Under the pieces are notes generated by a model. It was not told the DNA's origin. It was given only the letters and a program-made list of their open reading frames with translations, and searched no databases. DNA of 64,000 nt from Listeria monocytogenes (GTDB lineage: Bacteria; Bacillota; Bacilli; Lactobacillales; Listeriaceae): assembly GCF_013282665.1 (NCBI RefSeq), contig NZ_CP054041.1, positions 1,002,501-1,066,500 of the forward strand. The letters are read 5' to 3'. Of this stretch, positions 1 to 7,751 are shown piece after piece; the stretch's first letter is position 1, and each line of letters begins with the position of its first letter. Position numbers and translations under genes: made by a program.

Positions 1-1289
1 TTATGGAGAAATATTTCATTCCCTACGCTGCCAAAATTGGTGGACAACGTCATTTAGTAGCAATTCGTGATGGTTTCATTACAACTATGCCACTTATGAT
101 TCTAGGGTCTTTCGCCGTTTTAATTAACAACTTCCCAATTCAAGCTTACCAAAAATTCATGAATAACTTATTTGGTGAAGGAACTTGGCAAGCATTCGGC
201 GGAAACGTTTGGAACGGTACTTTTGCTATCTTAGCATTACTTATCGCTTTCACTGTAGCTTACAACTTAGCTAAATCTTATGACAAAGATCCACTTTCTT
301 CCGCAGTAGTTTCTGTAGCAACTTTCTTCACTATTGGCGCAATTGCTCCAGGTGCTGACGGTGTTGCAAACACTGGTGGTCTTGGATCAACTGGTCTTTT
401 CTTAGCACTTATTATTGCAATTCTTTCCACTGAAATTTTCACTCGTTTAAGTGGTAGCCCAAAACTTGTTATCAACATGCCTGATGGTGTTCCACCGGCA
501 GTTTCTCGTTCATTCGCAGCTTTATTCCCTGCAATGATCACTGTTTCTATCTTTGGTCTTATCACTGCGTTCTTCCAAGCAGCTGGTGTGACTAACTTAG
601 TAATTTCTTTCTACGAATTAGTACAAGAACCATTCATGGGTCTTGCAAACTCCTTGCCAGCAGCGTTACTACTAGCATTCGTTTCTGCTTTCCTTTGGTT
701 CTTTGGTTTACACGGTGCGAACATTATCGACCCGTTCATGCAAACAATCAACATCCCAGCTATCGAAGCTAACGTAAAAGCACTAGAAGCTGGTAAAGAA
801 CTTCCTTACATCGTTAACAAACCTTTCTTTGACTCTTTCGTTAACTTAGGCGGAACTGGGGCAACTATCGGTTTAATCATCGCTATCTTTATCGTAGCTC
901 GTAAACATAAAGCGTACATGACAGTTTCTAAATTGTCTGCAGCGCCAGGTCTTTTCAACATTAACGAACCAATGATGTTTGGTCTTCCAATCGTCTTGAA
1001 TCCAATTATGTTCATTCCGTACATCTTGGCACCACTTGTACTTGTAACTGTAGCTTACTTTGCAACAGCTATCGGTTGGGTACCAGCTTGTACTATCGTA
1101 ACTCCTTGGACTACACCACCAATTATCGGTGGAGCACTTGCAACACAAAGTATCGCTGGTGGCGTACTTGCAGCTGTAAACTTAGGTCTATCTATCCTAA
1201 TCTTCCTTCCATTCGCGAAAATTGCTCAAATCCAAGAGCTACGTCGTGAAAAAGAAGCACTTGCTGCTGAAGGCGTTACTGCAGAATAA
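1..1289 (+). CDS. PTS lactose/cellobiose-family EIIC permease (5' end cut by window)
   Basis: Membrane channel subunit (EIIC) of a lactose/cellobiose/diacetylchitobiose-family phosphotransferase system, which imports and phosphorylates a beta-glucoside-type sugar. About 428 residues are visible, with many hydrophobic helices and the family features FFGLHGANI and FNINEPMMFGLP. The first ATG in the window is at 3, but the frame is open to the window edge. The paralog at 22363-23727 has about nine more residues before the equivalent EKYF motif, so the true start probably lies upstream. The IIA gene follows after 36 bp, and a IIB subunit is presumably further upstream. Family assignment is firm; the exact sugar is inference. 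Confidence 0.93.
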   Translation, partial: MEKYFIPYAAKIGGQRHLVAIRDGFITTMPLMILGSFAVLINNFPIQAYQKFMNNLFGEGTWQAFGGNVWNGTFAILALLIAFTVAYNLAKSYDKDPLSSAVVSVATFFTIGAIAPGADGVANTGGLGSTGLFLALIIAILSTEIFTRLSGSPKLVINMPDGVPPAVSRSFAALFPAMITVSIFGLITAFFQAAGVTNLVISFYELVQEPFMGLANSLPAALLLAFVSAFLWFFGLHGANIIDPFMQTINIPAIEANVKALEAGKELPYIVNKPFFDSFVNLGGTGATIGLIIAIFIVARKHKAYMTVSKLSAAPGLFNINEPMMFGLPIVLNPIMFIPYILAPLVLVTVAYFATAIGWVPACTIVTPWTTPPIIGGALATQSIAGGVLAAVNLGLSILIFLPFAKIAQIQELRREKEALAAEGVTAE

Positions 1290-1325
1290 TTTTTAAAAAC
1301 CAAAACTTTAAGGACGTGTTTACAG

Positions 1326-1628
1326 ATGGATTTAGAGCAAACTATTATGAGCTTGATCGTGTTCGGTGGTAACGCTAAAAGCGATGCTATGTTAGCCATT
1401 GATTCCGCAAAAAAAGGGGATTTCGCTCAAGCAGACGAACAAATCGCCCAAGCAGAACAAGCACTACTTGAAGCGCATCATTCTCAAACAAAACTTATAC
1501 AAGGTGAAGCACGTGGTGAAAAAACAGAAGTTTCCCTTCTACTCGTTCACGCACAAGATCACTTAATGAACGCAATCACTTTCAAAGACTTAGCGAAAGA
1601 AATTGTAGACCTTTATAAGAATAAATAA
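1326..1628 (+). CDS. PTS lactose/cellobiose-family EIIA component
   Basis: Cytoplasmic phosphocarrier that takes phosphate from HPr and passes it to EIIB. At 100 aa it is a typical PTS_IIA (lac/chb) all-helical protein. The phospho-accepting histidine is most likely the first His of the VHAQDHLM motif near residue 79. It is the last gene of the operon and ends at a strong terminator. The ATG is preceded by AAGGACG. Confidence 0.95.
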   Translation: MDLEQTIMSLIVFGGNAKSDAMLAIDSAKKGDFAQADEQIAQAEQALLEAHHSQTKLIQGEARGEKTEVSLLLVHAQDHLMNAITFKDLAKEIVDLYKNK

Positions 1629-1633
1629 CACTT

Positions 1634-1669
1634 AAAAAACCAGTTGTCATCATGACAACTGGTTTTTTT
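1634..1669. terminator. Bidirectional terminator between PTS and rodA-like genes
   Basis: A 10-bp perfect stem (1640-1649 with 1653-1662) has a 3-nt loop and is flanked by A and T runs, so it can work in both directions. The minus-strand SEDS gene ends inside it: its stop codon TGA is the loop (1650-1652). Confidence 0.93.
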
Positions 1670-2771
1670 CTTCTATTAAATCGGCATCTGACCGGATAAT
1701 CGCTAGCACTACACCTACTGCAATAAAATTACCTAGCACAGCACTCCCACCATAACTAATGAAAGGAAGCGGAATCCCCGTGAGTGGCATAAGTCCAACA
1801 GTCATACCAATATTCTCAAAAATATTAAATGCAAAACTCACTGCAAAGCCCGCTAAAACAAGCGAAGAAAAAGTATTCTTCATCAATAGAGCCGCCATAA
1901 TTAATTGATGGATAAGTAGCATAAATAAAATTAACAACAAACTTACACCAACAAACCCAAATTGATGACCAATCGTGCTAAAAATCATATCAGTATGGCT
2001 TTCAGGAATATACGCATTTGTTCCCGAACTACCAGTCATCATCCCCGAACCAACCGCCTTCATCGACAAGTTAAGTTGGTACACCGCGTCTGGGTCAGTC
2101 GTTGGATCAAGCCATGTCTGAATCCGCGAAAACTGATATGCATGAAATCCAATTTTTTCTAGCAGGCTAATGTGGTACACGATAACATACATTCCTACCG
2201 TCGCTATTGTTAGAATTAATGTAATAATTCCGACCATCAGCTTCGTCGATTTAATCGCCAGTAAAATAATCGCTAGCGCCGTAACCCCATAAACAATCGT
2301 CGTACCGAGGTCTGGTTGCTTCATAATTAATAGTAATACGATTCCTGTAAGCACCGTTAAAATCCCTAATTGTTTCCATTTTTGCGCTTGATATTTCACT
2401 GCAAAATGCGCTAATACAAAGATAAAAATGGATTTTACCACTTCAGACGGTTGAAAAGATAGCCCAGCGAAGCGGTACCAACGTGTCGCCCCATTTATAT
2501 TTTGTACTAAAGGGTTAGGAATGAGTATTCCTAAGAGCATAATAACCATCAGCACATACAACCAAACCGCATGATGACGCAAAAACTCCACTGGAAGCCT
2601 AGAAACGCCAAAACACGTAAGCGTCCCAATTGCTAAAAACACCAATTGCATTCCTAAAAAATTCGTATTGTACTGATTTGTCTGCTGCGCGTAATAGATT
2701 GCCACACAACTAACTAAAGACAATAAGAACACCGATAAAATAATCCGGTTATAAAGTACATCTCGTTTCAT
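1650..2771 (-). CDS. FtsW/RodA/SpoVE (SEDS) family protein, RodA-like
   Basis: Integral membrane SEDS protein of 373 aa with about ten transmembrane segments. The family makes glycan strands from lipid II together with a class B PBP. Conserved features are QPSEVVK, KQPDLGT and the C-terminal PLPFISYGGS motif. It starts with ATG overlapping the end of the preceding SEDS gene by 4 bp, so translation is probably coupled. It is the last gene of a Mg2+ ATPase-SEDS-SEDS operon. From memory, L. monocytogenes lmo2687 has been called RodA3; this is not checked here. Confidence 0.93.
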   Translation of the reverse strand: MKRDVLYNRIILSVFLLSLVSCVAIYYAQQTNQYNTNFLGMQLVFLAIGTLTCFGVSRLPVEFLRHHAVWLYVLMVIMLLGILIPNPLVQNINGATRWYRFAGLSFQPSEVVKSIFIFVLAHFAVKYQAQKWKQLGILTVLTGIVLLLIMKQPDLGTTIVYGVTALAIILLAIKSTKLMVGIITLILTIATVGMYVIVYHISLLEKIGFHAYQFSRIQTWLDPTTDPDAVYQLNLSMKAVGSGMMTGSSGTNAYIPESHTDMIFSTIGHQFGFVGVSLLLILFMLLIHQLIMAALLMKNTFSSLVLAGFAVSFAFNIFENIGMTVGLMPLTGIPLPFISYGGSAVLGNFIAVGVVLAIIRSDADLIEEKNQLS

Positions 2772-3898
2772 AAATACACGACCTCCCTCGTTTTAGCTAG
2801 CACGTTCCGTCTCGCCGCCGCCAGTACAAATCCGACTGCACACGAAAGCATGACCACTGAACTACCACCATAGCTAATAAATGGCAGCGGCACACCAGTA
2901 AGCGGAATAATCCCACTCACTCCACCGAGATTCAAAAACATCTGCACCGACACCCAAGACGCAACACCAATACAAATCAGCGAATCAAAAATAAATTGAC
3001 TGCAAATAGCAATATAGAGCGCCGTAAAACTTAACATCATCAGCAAAAATATCGTCCATATAACACCAAAAATACCAAGTTCCTCCGCAATCACCGTCAT
3101 AATAAAATCCGTATGAGGTTCTGGTAAATAACCTAACTTCTGGATACTACCTCCTAAGCCATTTCCAAATATCCCACCGCTCCCAATCGCATAATAGCCA
3201 TTTCTAAGTTGATAAGAAGCATCTAAATTATCCAAGTTAAACGGATCCAAAAAAGCAAATCTACCCAATTTTGCTGAACTAAAAAAGTCTGGGTGAAAGA
3301 AGTAAATCATTAGCGCTACAAGTAATAAGAGAGCGAAAGACCAAATAGCTACTCGCACAAGGCGTGTGAGACCAACTCCGCTCGTTAAAAACAAAGCGAC
3401 CCCAATAACGCCTAAAATCAGTGCAGTGCCAAGATCTGGCTGCAAAAAGACAAGCCCCACTGTTAAAAATAAAAATCCAAGCAACCAATATTGGACACGA
3501 ACTCCGCAACCTTTTTTCAAGAAAACTGTTGCAATTACTAGTATTAGCAGTAACTTAACCATCTCTGTAGGCTGAAAAGTCACACCCGCAATAGATAACC
3601 ATCTTTGCGCATTGTTCGCCGCACTTCCTGTTAAGAGCACTAGAATCAGTAAACCAACCAAACTTCCAGCCAAAACCTGAAGCGTTCGTTTGCGATAAAA
3701 TAGTTGCACATTAATGCGCGAGCAAACGAGTAGGCCTAAAAAACCAAGTCCATAAAAAAGTAATTGTCTATCAAAGAAATAACTTGGCTCCACTTTGTAT
3801 CGCATAACGGCAACACCATAACTCGTGCTATAAACAAGTAGCAAACTCCATACTGCCAGAAGTACGTACGTTACAAATAGTACACGCCCCGCCCGCAT
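2768..3898 (-). CDS. FtsW/RodA/SpoVE (SEDS) family protein, FtsW-like
   Basis: Second SEDS polymerase (376 aa, about ten membrane helices) with QPTEMVK, LQPDLGTAL, PEPHTDFI and PLPFISYGGSS motifs. Its ATG directly abuts the stop codon of the Mg2+ ATPase gene (TAAATG), with a GGGAG Shine-Dalgarno inside the ATPase coding end. The three genes are therefore very likely one message. It is paralogous to the gene at 1650-2771. From memory, lmo2688 has been called FtsW2. FtsW versus RodA role cannot be decided from sequence alone. Confidence 0.93.
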   Translation of the reverse strand: MRAGRVLFVTYVLLAVWSLLLVYSTSYGVAVMRYKVEPSYFFDRQLLFYGLGFLGLLVCSRINVQLFYRKRTLQVLAGSLVGLLILVLLTGSAANNAQRWLSIAGVTFQPTEMVKLLLILVIATVFLKKGCGVRVQYWLLGFLFLTVGLVFLQPDLGTALILGVIGVALFLTSGVGLTRLVRVAIWSFALLLLVALMIYFFHPDFFSSAKLGRFAFLDPFNLDNLDASYQLRNGYYAIGSGGIFGNGLGGSIQKLGYLPEPHTDFIMTVIAEELGIFGVIWTIFLLMMLSFTALYIAICSQFIFDSLICIGVASWVSVQMFLNLGGVSGIIPLTGVPLPFISYGGSSVVMLSCAVGFVLAAARRNVLAKTREVVYL

Positions 3899-6469
3899 TT
3901 AAATCCACTCCCGGAATTTCCGAATGTAGATAGTTTTCACCAGTTGCATCGTAGTCATATAGCCAACCAAAATCAATATCAACCAAGGGAAATAACCACC
4001 CGGCAAGCTGACAAACCCAATGCTATGACCGAATCCTGTAAATGGAATAATAATCCCAAGCGCCATTACAGTAAGCGTTGCAATCATGACAGGTGCAGCT
4101 GCTCGACTTTGAATGAACGGTATTTTCTCTGTACGAATCATGTGTACGACCAATGTTTGCGTAAGTAAGCCCACCACAAACCAGCCACTGTGGAATAATG
4201 CTTGCTCCGCCATCGTATTCGCGCTAAATACAAACCACATAATTAGAAACGTCGCAATATCAAAGATCGAACTCACCGGACCAATACATAGAATAAAGCG
4301 CAACATTCCTTTTTGTTCCCATTGATGTGGCTTTTTCAAAAATGAGCGATCCATTTTGTCCCAAGGGAGTGTTAATTGAGAGAAATCATACAATAAATTT
4401 TGCAGTAAAAGGTGTAACGATAGCATTGGTAAAAACGGAATAAATGCACTCGCAACCAAAACACTAAACACATTACCAAAGTTAGAGCTGGCCGTCATTT
4501 TAAGGTATTTTAGAATATTACCGAATACATTCCGGCCTTCCATCACCGCATCATTTAAGACCGTTAAGCTTTTCTCAAGTAAAATGACTGAGCTAGCATC
4601 TTTCGTAATATCTGCCGCCGTATCAACCGAAATTCCAACATCCGCTTTCCTAAGTGCTGGCGCGTCATTGATTCCATCACCAAGAAATCCAACCGTATGC
4701 CCCGCTTTTTTAAGCAAACCAATGATTCGCGATTTTTGCATTGGGGTTAATTTAGCAAAAATGTGATATTTTCGCAGTTCTCGCGTAAGTTCTTCATCGG
4801 AAAGCTCTTCTATATCCGCACCTAGTAAAAATCCGTTCGCTGGAATGCCTACTTCCTGACAAATTCGTTTCGTAACAATTTCATTATCTCCCGTCAAAAC
4901 TTTAACGTTAATTTGATTTTTAAAAAGATGAGCGATTGCTTCTTTCGTCGATGCTTTTACTGGATCGCGGAAACCGAGGAATCCCGCAATAATCATTTGT
5001 TCTTCGTCGGTCTTAGTAAATGCTTCTCCGACTTTTCCAGTTTTATAAGCCACTGCAATTACTCGAATTCCTGAACGATTCATTTCGGCACACATGTCTT
5101 GAAATTCGCTCTTTTCTGATTCAGATAGTGTTGAAATAGTCCCGTCAAATTCCTTATGAGTGCATACAGTGAGCATTTCTTCCACCGCGCCTTTTGTAAT
5201 CATCCTTGTTTCTGCCCTATTTTCAACCACTACGCTCAAACGGCGACGATCAAAGTTAAAGGGAATTTCGCCAACTTTTTTCCAATCCGCTGCAGTGCTC
5301 TCATCCAATTTGGCAATAACTGCATGATCTAAAACATTTTTCCAACCAGTTTGGAAGTAACTGTTTAAATAAGCCATTTTTAAGACGCTTTCTGAGGTTT
5401 TGCCCGCACTATCAATGTATTTTACAAGTTCTAGCTTATCTTCTGTGAGCGTCCCAGTTTTATCCGTACATAAAATATCCATCGCACCGATATTTTGAAT
5501 GGCGCTCAGTTCTTTCATGATTACTTTTTTCTTCGACATATTGATTGCGCCCTTTGCCAAGTTCGTGCTGACAATCATCGGTAGCATCTCGGGTGTAAGA
5601 CCAACCGCAATCGCTACTGCATATAGAAATGCTTCTAACCAATTGCCTTTCATAAGCCCGTTAATCATAAATACAATCGGTACCATCACCATCATAAAAT
5701 AAAATAGTAATTTCGAAATTGATTTAACACCTTTATCAAAACTAGTATCGCCGCGCCGTTCAGTAGCTGCGATGGACAATGAACCGAAGAATGTCGAGCT
5801 CCCAGTCCGCAAAACAACTGCCCGACCATGCCCACTTAACACATCTGTCCCCATAAATAATAGGTTTTCCCGTTCAAAAATTTCTGGATTGGCACGTTTG
5901 TCTTCCACAAATTTTTCAGCAGGAATCGATTCTCCTGTAAGGGCCGATTGATTAATTAATAAGTCCGTAGCCGAAATAACACGCGCATCTGCTGGGATAA
6001 TATCTCCCGCCGAAATTTCAATTAAATCTCCTGGTACGATAGCATCTTGCATCACCAAATCCATGGAGCCATTTCGAATAACATTGACTCTATTTTTCAC
6101 CATGTTTTTTAACGCGTAACTCGCCCGCTCAGCTCTACTTGTTTGAATAAATCCAAGTATGCCGCTCGCAAGTATCATTAGCGCCATAATCACGGTTGCT
6201 TCCATGTCGTCCGTCAAATACGAAACAACCATCAACATCGCTAAAATATAGATAAACGGATCATTAAACGCCCGAATAAAGAGCCGTAAATTCGATACTT
6301 TCTTTTCTTCCACTGTTTGATTGGGACCAAATTCCGCTAATCTTTCCGTAACTTCTACGTTTGTTAGCCCCGTTTCCATAACACCTAATTTTTCCAAAAC
6401 TTTTCCTCTGCTCATTTGTGATTCTTTGAGCAAATTATTACCTTGCTTTTTTACATGTAGTTTTTTCAT
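3899..6469 (-). CDS. P-type Mg2+ transport ATPase (MgtA/MgtB type, class IIIB)
   Basis: ATP-driven cation importer of the MgtA/MgtB group, 856 aa. Visible motifs are the actuator TGES near residue 180, the phosphorylation motif DKTGTLTED with the aspartyl-phosphate Asp near residue 336, the KGAVEEM nucleotide-binding region and the GDGINDAPAL hinge. Hydrophobic segments lie near residues 70-110, 260-300 and in the C-terminal fifth. The longest frame begins at a TTG at 6484, but the ATG at 6469 has GGAGG eight bases upstream and is preferred. Mg2+ as substrate is supported by the upstream M-box riboswitch (6755-6915). Two SEDS genes follow without a gap. Confidence 0.95.
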   Translation of the reverse strand: MKKLHVKKQGNNLLKESQMSRGKVLEKLGVMETGLTNVEVTERLAEFGPNQTVEEKKVSNLRLFIRAFNDPFIYILAMLMVVSYLTDDMEATVIMALMILASGILGFIQTSRAERASYALKNMVKNRVNVIRNGSMDLVMQDAIVPGDLIEISAGDIIPADARVISATDLLINQSALTGESIPAEKFVEDKRANPEIFERENLLFMGTDVLSGHGRAVVLRTGSSTFFGSLSIAATERRGDTSFDKGVKSISKLLFYFMMVMVPIVFMINGLMKGNWLEAFLYAVAIAVGLTPEMLPMIVSTNLAKGAINMSKKKVIMKELSAIQNIGAMDILCTDKTGTLTEDKLELVKYIDSAGKTSESVLKMAYLNSYFQTGWKNVLDHAVIAKLDESTAADWKKVGEIPFNFDRRRLSVVVENRAETRMITKGAVEEMLTVCTHKEFDGTISTLSESEKSEFQDMCAEMNRSGIRVIAVAYKTGKVGEAFTKTDEEQMIIAGFLGFRDPVKASTKEAIAHLFKNQINVKVLTGDNEIVTKRICQEVGIPANGFLLGADIEELSDEELTRELRKYHIFAKLTPMQKSRIIGLLKKAGHTVGFLGDGINDAPALRKADVGISVDTAADITKDASSVILLEKSLTVLNDAVMEGRNVFGNILKYLKMTASSNFGNVFSVLVASAFIPFLPMLSLHLLLQNLLYDFSQLTLPWDKMDRSFLKKPHQWEQKGMLRFILCIGPVSSIFDIATFLIMWFVFSANTMAEQALFHSGWFVVGLLTQTLVVHMIRTEKIPFIQSRAAAPVMIATLTVMALGIIIPFTGFGHSIGFVSLPGGYFPWLILILVGYMTTMQLVKTIYIRKFREWI

Positions 6470-6512
6470 TTTCCTTGCCTCCAATTCTTTCTAGGCAAGC
6501 TGAGAATAACGT

Positions 6513-6608
6513 TTATGTGCGCCAGAGATGAAGGTTAGTCACTCTTGCAGCTTGATTACTGTCATACGAGTCCGGTTCTTCTACTTCCTCTCCCTGATGG
6601 TGGTCCAT
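6513..6608 (-). CDS. 31-aa ORF between M-box leader and Mg2+ ATPase gene
   Basis: Short ORF of 31 codons starting with ATG at 6608, preceded by a near-perfect Shine-Dalgarno (AAAGGAG, 9-nt spacing). The product begins MDHHQGEEVEEPDSYDS and ends NLHLWRT: an acidic, soluble, His/Glu/Asp-rich N-terminal half with no membrane segment. It lies downstream of the riboswitch terminator and 43 bp before the ATPase start, so it should be translated only when the riboswitch allows read-through. A leader peptide that couples translation to Mg2+, or a small partner of the pump, are both guesses. No homolog is recognised. Confidence 0.6.
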   Translation of the reverse strand: MDHHQGEEVEEPDSYDSNQAARVTNLHLWRT

Positions 6609-6642
6609 TGCCTTCATCTCCTTTCGAATTTTATCTAAGCTT

Positions 6643-6679
6643 AATTATCTGAAAAAAAGGTTTTAATTCCCAGATAATT
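6643..6679 (-). other. Hairpin in the leader upstream of the 31-aa ORF
   Basis: A 9-bp inverted repeat (AATTATCTG at 6671-6679 as read on the minus strand, pairing with 6643-6651) lies between the riboswitch terminator and the ORF's Shine-Dalgarno. It is AT-rich, so its stability is modest. Its role is unknown. Confidence 0.4.
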
Positions 6680-6695
6680 ATTTTCATAATAAACA

Positions 6696-6730
6696 TGAAA
6701 AAAGTCCTTACCAAAACCTTGGCAAGGACT
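6696..6730 (-). terminator. Intrinsic terminator of the M-box expression platform
   Basis: On the minus strand a 12-bp stem with a GGTT loop (6703-6730) is followed by seven T residues (6696-6702). It directly follows the M-box aptamer and is the expected off-switch at high Mg2+. Confidence 0.88.
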
Positions 6731-6754
6731 TCTGAGTTTATACGCATACTAAAA

Positions 6755-6915
6755 CAGACTCCCCTCGCTAAAGTTTTGGCACTATGCAACGTAAAGAATA
6801 CTCTTAGCCACATTATGGAAAGCCTTAATCCGACAATCCCTGTTCTACCCATTGGCGTCTTTGGACATTTTTGGGCAGTGGCCTGTGTTTGCATAGGAGC
6901 CTCACCTAACAGGCA
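6755..6915 (-). ncRNA. M-box (ykoK leader) Mg2+ riboswitch aptamer
   Basis: On the minus strand the leader carries the diagnostic M-box blocks in order: GTTAGGTGAGGCTCC (about 6895-6910), CTGCCCAAAAATGTCC and AAAGACGCCAATGGG (about 6847-6878), and a distal TGCATAGTGCCAAAACT block (6770-6786) before the terminator hairpin. These match my memory of the B. subtilis mgtE/ykoK leader. The aptamer senses Mg2+ and promotes termination when Mg2+ is plentiful. It sits directly upstream of the Mg2+ ATPase gene. Boundaries are approximate. Confidence 0.93.
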
Positions 6916-6955
6916 AAACTACATATTTATTATCGCTCTAATCGTCTACGAGTTT

Positions 6956-6984
6956 AACATAGAAAATCTAAGCCCGCAAGACAA
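6956..6984 (-). promoter_or_regulatory. Likely sigma-A promoter of the M-box/Mg2+ ATPase operon
   Basis: Minus-strand TTGTCT (6979-6984) and TATGTT (6956-6961) are separated by 17 bp, about 40 nt upstream of the first conserved M-box block. Confidence 0.6.
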
Positions 6985-7022
6985 AGTGTAAAATACTTAA
7001 CTTTTATTTAACTTTTCGTGAT

Positions 7023-7589
7023 TTATTTCAATAATTTCAACAAAACATCTGCTAAAGAATCTGCGGTTGTTGTAATCGTTGGCGGGCGCTTATAAATATC
7101 ATCGCGTACTTTTTCCACCATAATAAGCAAAATAACACTATTTAAAATTAAAGAAATCGCATCTGCTTCTTGCGCAGAGTTCTTACTCGGAACCATTTCT
7201 TTTACTTTTTGATTAACCCGTTCATACAAATATTCCACAATCGATGGATCAATAAATTCCATATCTTTGCTACCCATTTCTCGAACGGAAATTACCATAA
7301 AATCCCGATATTTTTCATAAATATCCGAAATAAATTGGCTCGCTTGTCGTAAAAATACTTTGGCACTCTCAAAATCTTTATCAAAAAATTGATTGATTTC
7401 CGCCTTCATACTTTCAAATTGGACTTCCAGCGTCATATGAATAAGGTTATCTTTGCTCTTGAATTTTTTAAAAATCGTAGCTTCATTTATTCCAGCGGCT
7501 TCTGCTAATTGTCTTGTTGTGGAGCCTTTAATGCCGTGTTTCGCCATCATACAAAGCGTTGCATCCATGATGGATTCGTTTGTAATCAT
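7023..7589 (-). CDS. TetR family transcriptional regulator
   Basis: A 188-aa repressor of the TetR type. The N-terminal helix-turn-helix is around residues 17-45 (GIKGSTTRQLAEAAGINEATIFKKF), followed by a helical ligand/dimerisation domain. The longest frame starts at a TTG at 7607. ATG 7589 is preferred because GGGGGT lies six bases upstream. It stands alone, divergent from namA. A palindrome over its own promoter suggests autorepression. The effector is unknown. Confidence 0.9.
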   Translation of the reverse strand: MITNESIMDATLCMMAKHGIKGSTTRQLAEAAGINEATIFKKFKSKDNLIHMTLEVQFESMKAEINQFFDKDFESAKVFLRQASQFISDIYEKYRDFMVISVREMGSKDMEFIDPSIVEYLYERVNQKVKEMVPSKNSAQEADAISLILNSVILLIMVEKVRDDIYKRPPTITTTADSLADVLLKLLK

Positions 7590-7612
7590 TATTTTACCCC
7601 CGTTCAACTAAG

Positions 7613-7660
7613 TAAGCACTTGCTTATATTCAGTATAACAAAGACAAGCCTTTTTGACAA
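7613..7660 (-). promoter_or_regulatory. Promoter and palindromic operator of the TetR gene
   Basis: Minus-strand TTGTCA (7655-7660) and TATACT (7632-7637) have a 17-bp spacer. Just downstream of the -10 box lies the palindrome TAAGCA-N2-TGCTTA (7613-7626), well placed at the transcription start for autorepression. Confidence 0.7.
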
Positions 7661-7751
7661 TTTAATTACAATTTGTCGATATCAATCATAAGTAATGTGA
7701 AGTATGTAATAATGGATGTAGAATATTTTAAAGAATTGGAAGTGACTTACC

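Noticed and set aside
6631-6894. 87-codon open frame on the minus strand
   Set aside because: It runs through the M-box aptamer and its terminator, has no ribosome site and no protein-like pattern.
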